A stretch of DNA of 64,000 nucleotides from Daphnia carinata (Eukaryota; Arthropoda; Branchiopoda; Diplostraca; Daphniidae): the NCBI RefSeq assembly GCF_022539665.2, contig NC_081331.1, positions 10,758,638-10,822,637 of the forward strand, in the 5' to 3' direction. A program made the position numbers and the translations under genes. The notes beneath the pieces were generated by a model. It made no database searches. It saw only the letters and a program-made list of their open reading frames with translations, and was not told the origin of the DNA. Below, piece after piece: positions 25,801 through 39,620 of this stretch (position 1 is the first letter of the stretch; every line of letters starts with the position of its first letter).

Positions 25801-28800
25801 TCTTCTTACGTTACTTCCCTCTATAGCTGTTGCTTTCATTTTGTTCAGGTGTTTGTTGCAGCCGCTGGAAGAAGATTGAATTTGTGGGTTCGGCAACAAC
25901 AAAATGAGGTGTTACACGGCCTTTGTACAAATGATCGCGTGCTTTGACACTATTGTGTGTTACTCAGGAATCGTTCCCTCTTGAATGAGTATGCGGTGGG
26001 AGTGTCGATGAACGCACGTCCTTTGTAACACGAACCCGTTAGGTCACGGGAAACAAACGAGAACGAAAAAAATGGCTAGTCACAAACGATTCTTGGAATG
26101 CGCACGTGCCGTCTAATAGAAAATGAAGCAAAAGTTATTTAGCGCGTGTATAGTGGAGTTTTTAGCTGTGGCGGTAACGAGTTTTTGAATATGAAAGCAA
26201 CTGCGGTTCTCTACTTGCTGGCTGTTATATACGTGGGATCAGTCATCTGGCTAATCCCCGTCCTCTTCCATGTCGTACACGTATCATCCTTTGCTGGCTG
26301 ATGTTAGCCAAAATGATTTGTCAGGTCGTCAGACGGAAAACGGTTGAGACCATCATTTACACATCACTCCCGTTGATGACTTGTATATGCATTTGGAAAA
26401 TACTCACGTACCTAGAAACGCCGACTCGCCTTTCTAAACGCATTTTGCCTACATTTTGACAACCGACGGATGCATTCGGACTCGTCTATCAGTTTTGACT
26501 TGCGGTTTTTGTATTCATATTTAATAACCTTGTCACATCTTTTGATGTATAATGGCCGCTTGATTTCCCGGGGCCAAATAGCCTATTAGTCGAACGAGTA
26601 GGGGAGAGAGGTAAGAGACGTAATCATCATCCAGCCGAGCGGAAGAGTTTTCAATTTCAGCTGATGCTGACATGTGTATATACATGGAAAGGGTAGGGTA
26701 GGGGGTAGGAGGCCAATCGCCTTACACACATGTGGATGGTGTAAGCCTTTTGGGGGGTTTGCTGAAAGCCGCTGGCTCGTCAAGCGCCCGCGGTCCATGG
26801 CCTTTCGATCTGCGTATAAGAGGCACAACAATGAAAATGATGAGGGGGTTTTGCAGATCTCCGTTTTGGAATTACTTCCCCTTCCCCCACAAAAAAGGCG
26901 ATACACACATCCGTGTGGCAAAGTAAATTATCGAATTTCTGCGCTTCTATGAACAATTCATTTGCATTAGTCTAGTTCGTTGGCCTATTATAACGAACTG
27001 AGCAAGTCCTGCAGAGCGAAGAAGAGCTCAAAAGGTGATAATGATATTTCAATGTTAACATGCCTACGACGCCATGAAATCACATTTTGTTTAATTGTGT
27101 TATTTTACCTCACAATCTTCAAATGTCTTGTTCGTTGTATAGACACGTCAAACCTTTTCGCCAGTCATGATCTCATCAAGAACATGGTGTGCGATGTAAG
27201 TGGACCCGTGTCATATACTTGATGACTTGCTGCAAGGTAATTGATGCTGGCCAGCTAAAAGAATCGTCGTCTATGGCACACACGCAACAAAAAAAGGGAG
27301 AAACTACCCAAAGAATTGAGAATGGGGAATAAAAGAGTGGGCTATTTTCTGCTGGCCATGCCGATGTAGTGATGGGAACTGTTGCAGATGTTTAACCTAT
27401 CCAGGAGCGAAAAGAGCGAATGACGTTGGTTTATACGAAACATCAGACGCGTGGAGTAACGGGCAGAACCGAACGGCTATTCAAAGCGGTCATATAGACG
27501 TAGTGCCTTATGTCGATATAAATGGTTTAGTCTGACAGTTTAAACAATTAGTTTAAAAAAATCTTATTTACACATGTTCAACTGATAATACCCAAAGCAG
27601 AAACAGAGAGAGAGAGAGAGGGAAATAAAAGAAAAAGAGCATATCACTGATGGCCTTTTGTGTGAGATTAGGGGCAGTAAGTTACGTAGCTTGCTGTCGC
27701 TGGACGCAGCGATAGCTTTTGGGAGGAGCTAAAAGGGGATGGCCGGAATTGCAAGAAGGACAATGGGAGCGAGATGCCAACCCCAGTGTATGGTATATAC
27801 TATCATTGCACACACAGAAGGGAAGAAGAGGTGAGAAGCTGAGCCGGGAGCGCGGATTGGCTCGATAGGAACGTCCACCGCTCCCGCCGAACTCCCGCCC
27901 TTCCAGCCTCCGACTCCCGAGAAACGGTGACAGCCAAGAAATCGACCAATCCCGACGCAAGTCGAGCTCTGCACAACATTAAGTCGAGTTTTTTTTTGCA
28001 TTCACGCGGCCATGCCACAGTTTACACAGTTTTCAAAAGTATTGCACGTTTCGGACAGTCATTTGCCCGTCCTACACTAAATGTTAATGCTGTGATGACA
28101 ACGAAACTAAATCAAGTTTAAAGCAATTCAGGATGTTTTGTTGGAAGGGTTTGATTCCATACAGGATCTGATTTTTCTCAATGACGATCTATTTAGGTTG
28201 TGCAACAAGGATTAGTAGAACATGAACAAGATCCCGAGAAACATCTGGTAGTACGTATTCACGTTATTTGGGGTGTGTCTATCAGCATGCCTATTATATA
28301 CACACATGAATATTGACGATGTTGTTGCTACATTTGCTCATCCGTTCCCATTGGCTGCCAACTTTTACTAAATGCCTGATGTATAACATTTAGAGCGGCG
28401 TAGAAACTTTGAGTATTAAGGCTTTACACACTGGCCCAACGTCAACTCGTGCCGTGTTTTATCAACCTATTAAAGTATTAGACATGTGTTTAACCAATAT
28501 CATTGCTGCATTTTTCACGGCGTCAGCCATCCAATTCTGAAGGACCGAAGATGGGATGAAATCGAGTTCTCGATTAAAAGACAAACCATTATCTACAAAA
28601 GCATATACATGTCTAGAAGATACTGAACCATCATTTGATCCTTTCGTCTACGTCTTAGAGCCTTGCCACACATTCCTCATCTCCTATACTACACACACCT
28701 CTTTATTTCCCTTAACTGCATACCTTCCGCCTAGCAAATCGTTCAGCCCCATTATACATGTATACGCTGTTTGATCTCGCGACCGCACCCTACATATATC

Positions 28801-30052
28801 AGCATCCATTGTGTGCCGTTCAACCCATCAAGAGGCTTATATAGTACAAACGGGATGACGTGTATTTTTTTACACGACTTGCGCCGTGTTCCCAGTGTGT
28901 AATCCTCGGTGTGACACTACTCGACGCTTATCGCGGTCGAGTTGTCCTCTATACATTTTTGGCCAGCTAGAAACATCATCGTACAACTTTCATTTGGGCG
29001 ACTGGGCTTGTAAGAAATAAAAAAAAGTAGAGCAGGCCTCGTATATATGTAATGCGTACATTTTTTGTCTCTTTTTCGCCTTTTCACTTTGGGCGATCCG
29101 GTTGACGGCGGAGGGAGGTCGCCACTCTTTTCTCCCTGCCGTTTGCGATGGCCGCGTGGGAAAATGGTCACCTGTCTGGCGATCTCTGGCCCCGCTGATG
29201 GCGCTCGTCGCTTCTCAATAGGCCATCACTATAAAGCTGTCTCCTCTTTTTTTTTTCCCGCTGTCTTTGTCGCGCGAGTGGAATAGGCAATCTTCTGGCA
29301 CACGCAGAAAAAATGACAGCGTAATATCGTGGACGATGTTCAACACATCAAGAGAACGTATTACAGGAGCAGCAGAGGAACTCCCAAGAATCAGTTTGTC
29401 CAGCTAGTTCCCCGTTTTGATGGTCATGACATGTTTGGTATACAGAAACAGAAGCTTAAAGGCCATTTGTATAGGCAACAACTACAATACTGGGCTCAGA
29501 CCTATACCAATGCCCTAAATAGTTGATTTAATGCGTCCCCCTGTATGACGACGCTTGCGATGTCATCTATTCAATAATTTGTTGTCAAATGATCGCTTAA
29601 ATGCTTAGTGCGCAGAATGCGCGATTTAACCTCATTCGTATCATGTAAATAGATTAAAGTAACTAATAGCCTGATGAACAGTGTTCAGCTTTTGTCGTTC
29701 GTTACTTGTGACCTAAACTGGTATTGGCCGTCTGGAATCTTGGTGCACGTGGTATACCTGTGATTCTGCTAATATTAAATATTTGCGACGCTACAACTTA
29801 AACAGAACGAAACTTGCCGTGTGTTAGTTTTCGCAAAAACTGGATATTATTGAACCTTGTCATTTAATATAACAGCCAACGTAAATCTATGATATCTCTA
29901 CAACTTCAGCAAAGTTACTCACACAGACAACGCAAAAGTAATTGTTTTCGTGTAATCAACTGAAATAGAAATTAAACATATTGCATACAAAATCATGCAC
30001 AGTGGTTATTCATAATTTTAACCTAATTTCGAAAGGAAACGAGGCAACGTTT
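22833..30052. other. 7 kb region without recognisable genes
   Basis: Upstream of the nuclear receptor start, so it should include that gene's 5' UTR and regulatory DNA. A C/G homopolymer lies near 23110-23124. The longer open frames (22882-23415 and 25342-25902, minus strand) match no family I recognise, lack splice continuity and carry no signal peptide or domain. A GA repeat is present near 27605-27621. Confidence 0.4.
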
Positions 30053-30305
30053 TCAGAATAAAGGCTCGGCACAAAATTGGCTATCTCCACCGGTATCGAT
30101 TTTCTTAACCGAAATCTCACACACCATTGTGAGATGTACTATTCGATAACATTCAGCTAACTTGAACAGCTCTTTATTGTCTAGCATTGGAGTAATCGGC
30201 TCGCCTGTGTAGAGGAAATAAACAAACTGTCCAACACTTGATGCATTCATGTCATCGATTACGATCCACAAACTTGTTTTCGTGGCTGTTGTTCCGTAAA
30301 TTCGG
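30053..30305 (-). CDS. BTB/POZ-domain fragment, possibly a gene remnant
   Basis: An 84-codon stretch ending in TGA at 30053-30055, preceded by a plausible 3' splice site (AG at 30306-30307). Its sequence resembles the second half of a BTB/POZ domain: WIVIDDMNASSVGQFVYFLY, then TGEPI, a helix ELFKLAECYRIVHLTMVCE and ISVKKID. In SPOP-type proteins the equivalent part is the dimerisation core that links substrate adaptors to Cullin-3. I could not find an upstream exon with the first half of the BTB or a MATH domain, and the frame ends soon after the core. It may be the last exon of an unusual gene or a decayed copy. Confidence 0.42.
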
Positions 30306-32949
30306 CTGTAAATATTTGCCAACAAAAATGAGATAATTTTGATGCTAAAGCACTGTGAAAGAAACAGAAGTGTGACGTTTAGACTGTGACCGTTTAACCG
30401 ATCCTGATAATCAAGCAAATGTTTTAAAATTTTATTAAATTTTATGAGACATATCATAAGACACATGATGGGGAATTAGAATGAATCATCAAATTGCACA
30501 AAGCAAACCAAAGTTGAAAAGAAAACAATCCCATAGCGTCACGTGTTTCGGCTAAGGGGAGTGGTGCGCATTTTAAGATTCAAAATCTTCAAGGTGAATC
30601 GACAGGATTGTTTTTCACCCGAAAACTGCTAGCGTACCCTTCCTGCTCTATGTACCCCGCAGCTAAATTATCGAAACATCCACCGCATTGTCCAAAAAAC
30701 TCTGAAAAAATGCTTACCTTTCCCTTTCTTTTAGTCGAAAAAAAAACAATCATGAATTTACATATTACTTTTTCAAGGATGCCTGTAACGGAGGGAAGGG
30801 TGACAATCGTTGCTTTTGTTTTAGTCTAGAAAAAAAGAGAACAACTTGTAATAAGGTACGAATCGGGGGCAATGACATGCAAATTTACTGCCACCCCTCA
30901 AGAACGCGCCATTTTACCAAAGGCGCTTGAAAACGCCAAGGACACAATCATTTTGAATTCATTTTGCGGGAAAATATTTCGCAATTATTACAGTTTATTC
31001 TGATTGAATTCTGTCATCTCTATTATTCAGCTAAAGTATAGATTTTACTGACAGTTTGTTTCATACCGTTTTAGCAAGTCCAACGGTAGACAATCACCAT
31101 TGACAGTCCAGGTGGAAAACTACGTAGCAACACCTTCTTACGAGCCCTGTAAAATACCCGCAGAGTACAGGTAGAAGAAAAGGCTTGGCATGCAGACTAG
31201 TACACAATCATCCTTTTCCATAATAGATGCGTTCAGCTCCGTTTTCGCAGAGCTGAGCACGTTTACGATCGATATTTTAAACTGTCGTCTACCTTGTTAC
31301 GTAGCTGGCCAAGTCCAGCAGTCGTGCTATCTTCACATTATCAAGTCTGCACCATCTACGATATGTGGCAATACAATTTGTGTGTTGCCTGTTTAAGAAT
31401 TAGAGCCTCTTTTATTTTCACAATGCGGTGGCACTGCATAAACTAACATGCTGTGTAAAAGCGGGCTTAACATGATGTGGCACGCCTGGTCATAGCTTCA
31501 ATCCACGAATTCTAGATAACACGCTATTGTACAGAAATTCTTGACATTCATAATAGTTCTTGGTAGCACATCATGATATCTTACGACTTAACGCACGGTC
31601 TTTGCCCGTGCATGAACGGACCCTTTTTTTACGTCATGGACTAAATTAAACTGCTTCACTACTGAATCTGACGTAAGTTGACTACCCACATTTTATGACA
31701 CAATCTATCCATGTAAATCATAACTAGAATGCACATATATATATTCTGCTGAAATCGCTATGACCTACTTCTGAGCACGTATTCAACTACACAAGCGCTG
31801 AAATCGATCCGGAACGTCTGCGATTTATTTTAGTGCTGGAACAATGAGATCATCAAAAATCCAGAAATAGAAAACAAAACATGCATAGAGCGAAAGCCAA
31901 ACTGTACGTAGGGTCAAGCAGTTTGATCGATTTCAATTCCATTATTAAAGCAACGCTTGAGCTCATCGTGATTCTACCATTGAAAATGAGCGGTCTCTGC
32001 TTGTCCACGTACTATGCGGTCGATCGAGCGGCCATTATGTCCCTAGCAGAAAGTAACCTGCTAATGGACTCATGATTTATGCACAGCAAAACGTGAGGTC
32101 GTTAGATTGCAGTAGATCGAGCTGATGGGGTCACCGCTGTGAGCCATCATCTTGCTGGAAACAAGAACTTTCTGGAAGAACTTGTGAGACTCGTGGCAAT
32201 GCGCGTACAAAATAGGGCCACTGCTGATGGATTCGTCAAAACGATGGCGTGACTCACGCTGCGAATCTGATGAAAAACGAACCAGTCATATGGTACTACA
32301 CGTTCGTGATGCTTTATATTGCTCTTTTGTTTTTATTTCTCTCGTTCCATTCAAGTTGGTTGGTCCTTTGCTTGCCTCTACGCTCTTTTGTTTTGTTTCC
32401 TTTTTGTTATTTATTCGGCTGGCTTGATGTGACTAGCCCAGGTCTGCTGTCTTTATTTGCGTGAGCTGATGGATGATGGACCCTACACGCAATAACGACA
32501 CTGTATAGTACAGGCCTATAGGGCAATGTAACTACGTGTACGTCGTCTTCTATAAGAGGTAGGTTGAACAAAATAACAACGGAAGGCTTTATATAGGGGC
32601 CAATTTTTCGTGTGGGAATCCATCCGTAGCGAAGCGGGTCTTCAACTTCCCTTTTTTTCCGCCCTTTCAGTTTTCATTTTCCAGCATATGGTTGCCAATG
32701 CTGCAAGCATTTGGGTTGCCATGACGCTGCTGTATCAATTAGCATGACAAAACACACGGTTCCATATAGCTGTTATAGGAGGGGGGTTATCGTTCGGACT
32801 TCTTCGATGCCCGACAGCTCGAAATCTACGTCAGTTAGCCGTTTGCGTTTGCCCAGGTAGCGCGGAGTAAAAGAGTTGTCGGGTAGTCTTAAATTTATCA
32901 TTTGCTGTCGCACAATCGTCGTCAAGATATCGGAGTTTGACGATCGGAA
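30306..32949. other. Intergenic region upstream of tektin
   Basis: No gene could be supported. It should hold any upstream exons of the BTB fragment (minus strand) and the promoter of the tektin gene (plus strand). Open frames near 31190, 31881 and 32227 show no domain or splice partner. Confidence 0.4.
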
Positions 32950-34848
32950 ATGGGGACCAGAAGTGTAGGCGGAGAAGGAGCTTATACAACACCTACTGAA
33001 TGGAAGCTATGGAATCAAACGAAGGTTTAAATAACCCATGCGTTTTACGCAAGGTCTATTATGATAATCGTTTTTGGTTGATTGACATGTTTGGCTTTTT
33101 TCCAGTTGAGTCAAAGCCAATTTGAACGGCTGACAGCCGAACGTCTTGACGCCGAAAGCAAAAGGCTTCGTGATGATGTCGGTACCCGCGTTACTTCAAG
33201 TCGTCGTGAGGTATGTTTCAACTAAATTATGATAATCTTGTATTTCACTGTGTTAACCAGTAAACAAACGACAGGTGAGTCAGCAATTCTCGACGAGGAT
33301 TAGAGATTTGCAGTACTGGTCTACCAACTTGGAATCCAAGACGGCAGAAGTTGGCTCAGAGATAGACGCTCTGTTGCAATGCCAATCGCAATTGCAACGA
33401 ATGCATCACGCCTGCGGAGGTCCGTCCTTGTTTCTATAATAGCTAATTTAGCTTCTATCCTAAGTACAGCACTATCTAATAAATAATAATAAAACCTGAC
33501 AATTTATTGATTAAACTGCGTATATGAGCGCTATCTATTTGTTATACACGCAGACCCGATCGCTGTTGTTGAACAATGTCTGCAATTGCGGGAACGCCGT
33601 TCTCATGTTGATCGATGTCTTGATGAAGTTCAAAGTTCTCTGCACGATGAGCTGCGTACTTTACGCCAAGGGGAGATGGTGCTTGGAAGGACGGTCATTG
33701 AAGCGAACGAACAGCTCAGACTCTTGCGAAGCGCTAAATTTCAGTTGGACCGTGACCTAGCCGACAAATCCAAAGCCAGCGAGATTGATTCAACAACTGC
33801 CGGATTGGCCGACTCTGTTGTGGGCGACGGCCGTACTCCACGGCATGACATTTTAAACAGACAAGAATGTAAAGGAAAAATTGACTTTATAAAAATTTAA
33901 TTTCCCTTATTTTCATAGATTGCTATCGGATCTCGTCCATTCGAGCCAAGTAAACGCAACGGTCCATTTCCCTTGGAGCACTCCCGGTGCGGATTTGGGT
34001 GGAAACGATCGTAATGCCGGAGCCATAACCAAAGCCAACAGGTTCGTACATTTTTTTATTTTTGAAGTGAATTTTTTTTGCTAATTAATTTTTTTCTTCA
34101 TTGGCCAACAGGCAAACAACTCCGACTGAATGGCAAAGTTTTACAGAGAGAAACGTACAAGAAGCGTCCGAACAAGTACATCGCTCCTTACAGTTGCGAG
34201 TCACGTCAATGGCTGTTATGCAGGATATCATCCGTGACACGCGCTCTCACGCCAATCAGGTGGACCAGCTATTCCATGACGTCATCGACCGGACGAGGAA
34301 AGCGTTGGGAGCCCTGAAATCGGAGCACAACGCCGTCTGCCAGCAAATCCAAGACACGGAAGAGACGGCCTCCGGACTGCGCGCCGCCATCGGCGCTCAA
34401 GACGCTCCGCTCGGCAGCGCCATCCAACAGCTGGCCCGGAGAACTGCCCGTCCCAACGTCGAATTCTGTCGGTAAGTCCATGCGTGACGTATTACAGAAC
34501 GCTGTCCGCATTACTGATCATTTGTTCTGTTTATAATAACAGCGACGGCGTCCAGGATTGCCTGGAAACTCGGGTGGACGTAGTCAGGACTTCGTTACGT
34601 CAACTCCAGGAAAAACTTAGTCAGGTGAGTGATGTTTAACATGATTTTGGAATTTAACGACTTCTGACTTTCTTTTTGGATGTTTGTCGCATGAAAACCA
34701 ATCAAAGGCTGAGGCGTCACTACGTCGGCTACGTCAATCCAAATTCGACCTGGAGCAGGAGATCGCCGTGAAGGAGGCGACGCTAAGGATTGACGCAGAT
34801 CATTGCATGAATGCGTTGCGCAGAAATATGGTCCTTCCACAACCGTGA
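32950..34848 (+). CDS. Tektin family protein
   Basis: Coiled-coil filament protein of ciliary and flagellar doublet microtubules; in a crustacean with few motile cilia, sperm or sensory cilia are the likely sites (inference). Exons: 32950-33024, 33106-33210, 33275-33419, 33554-33868, 33951-34041, 34112-34471, 34543-34624, 34708-34848, giving 437 residues, the normal tektin length. An in-frame TGA lies just before the ATG. The protein is mostly heptad-like helix. It shows tektin landmarks: VVEQCLQLRERR (family form ..ECL..RE.R), RLLRSAKFQLDRDL, TPTEWQSFTERN and the signature RPNVEFCRD near the C-terminus, where the family usually has RPNVELCRD, followed by a second coiled region and IDADHCMNALR. 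The acceptor of exon 5 is uncertain: the more obvious AG at 33917-33918 breaks the phase, while AG at 33949-33950 keeps it. I could not assign the tektin subtype. Confidence 0.85.
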
Positions 34849-35942
34849 AAGGTCAGCTCACCTAAATAGTACGATTCTCAATTTCACACTTGTTGTCGTT
34901 TGGCATTATCATCATCAACTCTCACTCAAGAGTAAATCACAAAATAATACACAGCACGAAAACGCTTCAAACACATTTTGTAACAATGTAATAGACAGCT
35001 AAACTAATTTAGTTTTACTATCTGAAAGGAGTTCACCGAAAATTGCGAGTAGCACTTTGAAAACATGAAAGTGTTTGACCAAGGAAATGTGCGTAAGATT
35101 GATGGTCACGAGTTTAGACACCAGGCAAATGAATAAGTTACAGATCCCCGTTAGTTTGTTTAATCCTAACAAAAAGAAAGAGTTTCCCTTAGCAAACTTT
35201 TAAGTGATGGCATCGTCCCGGCTGACTCAGCGTGAAAAATGCTATACAAAACTTGAACGTTTATTGAAAGAGCTTCGCTAAAAATGAACGAACGGGTAAC
35301 GATTTCAATTATGTATTGAATTTTATTTGATTCCATGAATAAGCGATACAGAAACAAGTGTATTCTTGAACATGGTTTGTTTTGGAATACAGAAAAAACT
35401 TTGAGTAATTTTTGCTTGTTGATCAAACTAGAATTAACAACCGATGAAAAAATCTTATCGTTACGAACTTTCATTAAATATAAAGGAACTTTACGATTTC
35501 ACTTATTTGATCTTGTTTATCTTCATCGTCTCTTAGCTGATTCCCTTTAAGTGAATTGTTGGAAATCTTACTCAAAATACCCGCAAGGTAAATAAGATTG
35601 ACGAAGGGGGTTACTCCGTTAAGACGATATAATTGATTAATGTAAACAACCGATTCAACAGGTAAGGAAAATACAATATTATAAACGTTACGTCAAGTTT
35701 CCGCATCACTCCTTGATCAGTAAAAAATGTCGACCTAGGAATCGACGTAAACCGTTGGACACAAGGGAACATAAAGGAGTGTGGCTTAGAAACCCTTTGA
35801 CGGGAAGACGTGCATTTGCCTATGAATGCCTCTAAACAATTTCAACCAACTTTCTTTACTTAAACCGATTGACAACACACGATAAATGTCTGTAAAACTT
35901 GAAAGCCAATGTAACAATAAGGATAACGCACCAGATGTTGGA
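34849..35942. other. Convergent intergenic region between tektin and FBXO21-like gene
   Basis: About 1.1 kb holding the 3' UTRs of two genes that face each other. No coding region or structured element was recognised. Confidence 0.5.
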
Positions 35943-38261
35943 TTATTGTTCGAGCAACGAAAGTGCAATTGCCTCATCTTCTGGGTATTCAGCCCGTTTC
36001 GCGTTGTTGGGGATATATCGACGACCGTCAAAATATTCAAAGTGGAGGCCGACATCTGCATGATTGATAATAGCACCGCCAGGATGGAGCTCCAAATGAT
36101 CTTCAAGATGTAAAATTTATTTAGACGAGCGTTTTGTTATGAATAAGCATCCAACATGTACCTTCTGCCACATATCCTGCGTTGCCATCCTCAGTCAGAA
36201 CGTAATAAAACGGCTGATCTCGGCCACGAATTAAATTCCGCGTCATTCGACTTATCCACTCATCAGATGCTTGGCATTTGGCGTCCCATGACACGATAAC
36301 GCAAGTGTACGAACGGCGCAATAATTCTTCGCCAACGCTATATTTCATGACGAGGCCGACAGCGTATCTCATCGATGATGGCCGATGACAGGCAGCTGTC
36401 TGGCGGAAAATAAAAACCATGACAAATATAAAGAAAGGCTTTCTTTGATAAAAAAAAAAACGAAGAGAATTTCTAACATTCTTTGTTTGAGATTGTTGCT
36501 CACTCAGTTTCCTGGCACACTTAGTATAAGTGATTTGACGGACACGCTCCCAATGACCAGGCTCGAAATCCACTCTAGTCCATTCATCAGAAAATTCATC
36601 CGACTGTCAATCAAGCAAAAATCATAGTCAGCTTTGCACAGAATTTAAAAGTTTCAATCTCGAGGAAACTAGCACCCAATTACCAGAAGGAGCTGGATAG
36701 CTTCTTCAAGCTGAACTCCAAGAAAGGCGCATAACTCAGCGTACGCAACGACAGAGGGAGTTTGGCCAGGCGAAATGACGCAAGCCAATCGTGAGAAGTG
36801 CAATTGGTTTCGTAATCTTTGGTCGTCACGTCGGCTATCTGGTCTATCATCGTGTACTCTAGAGCATTGGATCAAATTGTTCACCATTCGCTGGAAAACT
36901 TGTTCGGCCGGAACAGCTGCGTAGGCTTCACGGTGAATGTTTGGACGTGGTTGGCCAATTAAAGCCGGACAGGAACGAGGCTGATGTGATGCGCCGTTAT
37001 TGAAGGCATCGATGAAAGTATAACTATCAGCAGATTCACGACTTTAAAAAGAAAGAACATTTTGAATATGCCAAATATTGATATGTGCGTTAGGTTACTA
37101 TTCCTTACTGAGGGTGTTCCCGCCATCTAAGAAGGAAATGTTGAGGGAACGAAACGGGCTCGCATTGGATTCCTAATCGTTTTGCGACTTCGTGGTAGAT
37201 GATGCATAATGTTATGGGTATGCCTTTTTTTGTTTGAAGAACCTTTAGTGATTACAGCAACAGAGTTCAAATACGGTGCGAAGAAAACGTAAGCCATTTA
37301 GCTTACCTTATCGATATAGGAATTATCGTGTGCGTAGTAATCTTCCTTGTTGCCCTGAAAACCCTTTTCCTCATACAGTACTTGGTTTAAGCAATTCAAG
37401 ATTTTTCTAACAGTTCTTGGGTCATCTGTGGCTGTCTTCGCATCTATTGCACTACTCTTCATGTCAGCAAGCTGTCTCACTCTCTGTGCAATATCTTCTA
37501 GAATTGTTTCAACTTCTCTTAAACTGGTTAAATGTTCTTGGTCTATTTGACCCCATTGGGAAATCAGCATAGCTCCTTCCAATAAGGATATTTCAGATTC
37601 TGGTTTTGCCTTGAATTTTTGCCACATTGTTTGTAGTCTACATCTCCTTACATATCCAAGTGCTTGGTTGGCATAGAATTTGGATGTCAAATTTTGCTTC
37701 CTGAACGGGAAAAAGTACTTTAATTGTATATAAAGATTATTATGACATCACAATGTTCAATGTCCAGACACTCACTGCATATCCGTGGGATGATAAATGA
37801 GTTTCAGAAGCTCATCTTCAACAAACTGACTTGACAAAACAAAAGATGAGTCTCCCAAAATGAGCTTATCCATCAATTTAATAGGTGGCTGGCCTATTGG
37901 ATAAGAAACAGCTGAGAAGTTCTCAAGAGCTTTTTCTACATCTTTAACCACTTTTAGTCGTAGAGCTACCACGTCCAACCATGGCATTTCATTTTCCTTA
38001 TTTCTTAATTCATTGTGTAACCTTGGCCACCTGTCAAAGCATGGATTATATTACATAAACTAAAAACTACATAATAAACATGAAAAAACATTTGTCTTCT
38101 TACCTTATCATGAACTTCTGTCGCCATATTTCATTAGAATTTCGTATGAGGTTGTGGAAACGATGACATGTAAGCATTAGGTGATGCAAATCTGAGATTT
38201 CAATATTATTGTACAGCAATATCTGACATAACACTTCGTTTGGAAACGAAATTATATCCAT
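35943..38261 (-). CDS. Fbxo21: F-box only protein 21 ortholog
   Basis: Substrate-recognition subunit of an SCF (Skp1-Cullin1-F-box) ubiquitin ligase. Eight exons: 38261-38104, 38030-37776, 37700-37307, 37242-37109, 37041-36684, 36603-36478, 36399-36162, 36100-35943; 606 residues, close to the human protein. Three regions appear in the expected order. An F-box lies near residues 5-55 (FPNEVLCQILLYNN, SDLHHLMLTCHRFHNLI, WRQKFMIRWPRL). A transglutaminase-like/SirB1 region spans roughly 150-330, with KGIPITLCIIYHEVAKRLGI and PVSFPQHFLLRW. A YccV/HspQ-like domain (about 488-590) has YTCVIVSWDAKC, DEWISRMTRN, DQPFYYVLTEDG, then HADVGLHFEYFDGRRYIPN. This triple architecture is diagnostic of FBXO21. 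The start ATG is the first in frame before the F-box, leaving only four residues ahead of it. The family's cysteine-protease-like fold is usually considered non-catalytic; I did not test this. Confidence 0.93.
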
Positions 38262-39614
38262 TTGAGTTGACAACTCTTAATTTTATTATCGACAGAAAAA
38301 CCACAACAAAGAAGCTTTCTCTTTATGCCAACTGTTATGGAGATGGACAATATGATGCTAAAAATACCTGCTTTTTCGACTTGTCTCTTGTTTACATATT
38401 TGATCAGCTGTTTTCGGTCGTTGCCAGATTTGCGCTACTAAGAAACGAAAACGAAAGTTTCTAGAATTCTAGCGATTTCAATATATTACGCTATGGAAAA
38501 CGAAAAACAGGTCAGATACGCTTTCCAGAAAAGAAAGTTCTTTAGTCGGTTCAGAATAGGTTATAACTATATTAATCCCGCGATGGGAGGTGCCGGTGAC
38601 CAAGTTCTGCGATTTTATAACCTTTATGATTCGTTGTCACGCATTGTAATTAACATATGTTTGTATGAAAGGATAGACATTTTTCTAAAAATCTAATAAT
38701 GTTCCTAGAAAGAATCGAAAATTTTTGCTTACAAGTTGTCCACCCTGTTAATACTTTAGAACACTCTTTAGCAAAGCGGCACAGATTTCGTGTTGAACTT
38801 GCCGATCTTCCTTCTTCCCTTAATAAGGAAAAATACAAAGAGATGGGCTGGGCTTAGTTTGGAGAAACTTTTTCCGTAGTATATACAGCTATCGATGCGG
38901 GCTACGTTACCTAAATACAGGTTTCTTTTTAAGGGTGAAGAATTTCCAAAATAACAATACGGGGCTGTTGTGATACTCAGGTACCATTCAGGTGAACATA
39001 AGACTAGAAAGTTTTCGTTTTTGAGAGTGTCAAAAATTGCAAAATTTGGCAAACGGTTTTCATTTCGCTATTATAGTGAACACTTCAACAATGCCGACTG
39101 ATCTTTGTACGCCCGTTTTCAAAAGAGCATAGTAGTTTAAACCTTCTCGCATTCCGTAAAGATTGCTTTAACCTGGCGGTGTAATGTGGCATCCATTCAA
39201 CTGAGATGACATCACGATTTTGAGGAAATCGGTGACCTTCGTCGTGTATGCCTGCCGGATGCACTCAGTACGCTGTTGCTGTACCCGCTTCATACCGAAG
39301 AGCAGATAACACTGTGCACGCGCATCTATCAGTAAAGGCGGGAGCTGATGAGCTATGAAGAAAGAGTAAAAGTATCAGACGACCCTGACGGTCGTGCCAT
39401 TTACAATTGATGTACTCTTCTCGTAGCCATAGAGGCCGCCTTTTCTACCTCAATCAGGTTCTTTATGAGGAAGAATTGCTGCTAGTGTCTAGTAGTTTCT
39501 CCTTTCTCTCATTTCTATATAATAAGACGACGCCTCCAGCTGAAGAAGAGAATGTTACAGGGGGAATAAAGGTCACCTACTAGGATTCACTTTCATCGGC
39601 AGCCTGCGTGCGTG
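38262..39614. other. Intergenic region with one small unassigned frame
   Basis: Lies between the FBXO21-like start (minus) and the first RR-1 cuticle promoter (plus). A 52-codon plus-strand frame at 38699-38857 (MFLERIENFC... to ...KEKYKEMGWA) has protein-like composition, and a second short frame starts at 38493 with MENEKQ; I recognise neither and cannot join them with matching phase. The last about 400 bases resemble the region upstream of the second RR-1 gene (44.3-44.7 kb), showing that the promoter was duplicated along with the gene. Confidence 0.3.
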
Positions 39615-39620
39615 TATAAA
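39615..39620 (+). promoter_or_regulatory. TATA box of RR-1 gene 1
   Basis: TATAAA followed by AGATGG, 80 bases before the ATG at 39700. The same TATAAAAGATGG context occurs upstream of the second RR-1 gene. Confidence 0.7.

Noticed and set aside
25342-25902. 186-codon minus-strand frame
   Set aside because: No family recognised, no splice evidence, mixed composition. Kept only as part of the gene-poor region.
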